DNA of 64,000 nucleotides from an uncultured Spirochaetaceae bacterium (lineage in GTDB: Bacteria; Spirochaetota; Spirochaetia; Sphaerochaetales; Sphaerochaetaceae): positions 16,735 through 80,734 of the forward strand of contig CALXMP010000009.1 of assembly GCA_944389505.1 (NCBI GenBank), written 5' to 3'. The first letter of the stretch is position 1. Each line of letters opens with the position of its first letter. The position numbers were made by a program, and so were the translations under genes. The notes below the pieces were generated by a model, which saw nothing but the letters and a program-made list of their open reading frames with translations, ran no database searches and had not been told where the DNA came from. Positions 63,159 to 64,000 of this stretch are shown in pieces.

Positions 63159-64000
63159 ATGCTTACAGGACACGTGGTCAGGATATATCCGACAGCCGAG
63201 CAGGAGAGCCTCATAAGGCGCTCCGGCGGAGCCTGCCGCTTCCTGTACAACCAGCTTCTTTCATATGAGAAGAGCATATACGAGAAAGAGAAGAGGTTCG
63301 TCCCTGAATATGAGCTTAGCAGCCGCATCCTTACGCTGAAAGAGGAATTCCCATGGCTGATGGAGGTGAATGCCCAGTCGCTCCAGCAGGTATCCAAGAA
63401 CCTGGCCAAGGCATACAAGGCATTCTTCGAGAAGAGGGCATGATTCCCTAAGTTCAGGAAGAAGAGGAACGGGGACAGCTTCCTCAACCCGCAGTCATGC
63501 AGGCTGGACTTCAGGAATCATGCAGTCCATATCCCCAAGGTCGGCGATATCGATGCTGTGTTCCATAGGAGGATCGAAGGGAAGCTGCGCTCGGTTACAA
63601 TCAGGATAGAGAAGAGCGGCGAGCTCAATGCCGTACTGCTTATGGAGGATGGCAAAAGGCTGCTAGAGCTTCCAGAAGCCTATGCGGAAGAGGTAATCGC
63701 AAAGCTTGATGTCCTTGGCATCGATCTTGGGATAAATGAGCTTGCCGTCTGCTCCGATGGCAGGGTGTTCCATAACATAAGAAGCGCCAAGAGGTATGAG
63801 AGGCTGCTGAAGAGGAGGCAGAAGGCATTATCGAGGAAGCAGTCCGGCTCGAAGAACAGGGACAAGGCCAGGGTCAAGGTGGCGAAGGTGGCACAGAGGA
63901 TCAAGGCATCCCGTGCTGACGCGATCCACAAGATGACATATCAGATCAGCGAGAGCCAAGCCGATGTGATAGCCATCGAGAATCTGAACGTCAAAGGAAT
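63159..64000 (+). pseudogene. tnpB: IS200/IS605-type TnpB, interrupted by TGA and cut by window end
   Basis: The frame encodes a TnpB (OrfB) RNA-guided nuclease of IS200/IS605 elements. The N-terminus LTGHVVRIYPTAEQESLIRR with CRFLYNQLLSYEKSI is typical. At codon 95 a TGA (63441-63443) interrupts FFEKRA, yet the same frame goes on at once with FPKFRKKRNGDSF and stays open to the window end, with the RuvC pieces DVLGIDLGINELAV (about 63712-63753) and IAIENLNVKG (about 63970-63999). So one base change, perhaps from GGA, explains the break. No tnpA lies upstream; the 3' end and its guide RNA are outside the window. A leaderless-type -10 precedes it. Confidence 0.88.

Noticed and set aside
63441..63443. 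TGA read as an amino acid in this organism
   Set aside because: TGA is the natural stop in many genes of the window, including all ATGA overlaps, so a recoded genetic code is ruled out; a point mutation is simpler.

Overview
The window reads as chromosomal DNA of a gut-type spirochaete, most likely the Sphaerochaeta/Treponema side of Spirochaetota. The support is the character of ribosomal protein S12, the BMP-family and LplA-like binding proteins, and the anaerobic redox and amino-acid lyase genes. This placement is an inference from protein character, not from a tree. GC content is moderate, coding density is very high, and most gene junctions overlap by 4 to 8 bp. No rRNA, tRNA or CRISPR array was seen.

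Layout. 1-7926: the rpoB 3' part, rpoC, rpsL and rpsG, closed by a clear terminator. 8006-10257: small genes (KilA-N-like, TSCPD, GNAT) and a flavodoxin/DUF3793 pair behind an unusual leader with two identical-arm palindromes and a terminator. 10342-14174: acyl-CoA synthetase, mnmA, nagB. 14475-19272: a complete livKHMGF branched-chain amino-acid ABC operon, followed by a FUSC membrane protein. 21299-25388: an FSA-type aldolase coupled to a flavodoxin/ferredoxin (EFR1) protein, convergent with a five-gene redox operon led by its own TetR regulator. 25421-29676: DUF6429, a second TetR, and a coiled-coil/ftsH/DUF308 operon, then a GNAT gene. 29724-33168: an oligosaccharide ABC importer (two permeases and a binding protein, no ATPase). 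33633-42716: MATE, pyruvate kinase, an SLC13-like permease, and a BMP-type nucleoside ABC system.

42768-54812 is a long minus-strand run. In transcription order it is cysteine desulfurase, thiI, an SLC13-like permease, a 2-hydroxyacyl-CoA dehydratase activase and its partner, lrgA, lrgB, tryptophanase, and an esterase. 54876-58581: aroB, a Fic enzyme with a VbhA-like antitoxin segment fused at its N-terminus, a membrane-anchored DNA/RNA nuclease, and a CPBP protease. 58653-60294: infC-rpmI-rplT plus a small coiled-coil gene with its promoter. 60399-64000: a second MATE gene, galactokinase, and a tnpB copy broken by an in-frame TGA and cut by the window end.

The most notable genome-wide signal is a repeated promoter layout. 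At least eight genes have a good -10 hexamer ending only 5 to 8 nt before the start codon and no Shine-Dalgarno sequence, which predicts leaderless mRNAs. Other genes in the same window carry strong AGGAGG sites, so two initiation modes appear to coexist. Next in interest are the DUF3793 leader, the autoregulated flavodoxin operon, the self-contained Fic/VbhA fusion, the tnpB with a single nonsense codon, and a possible shared operator upstream of livK and tnaA.
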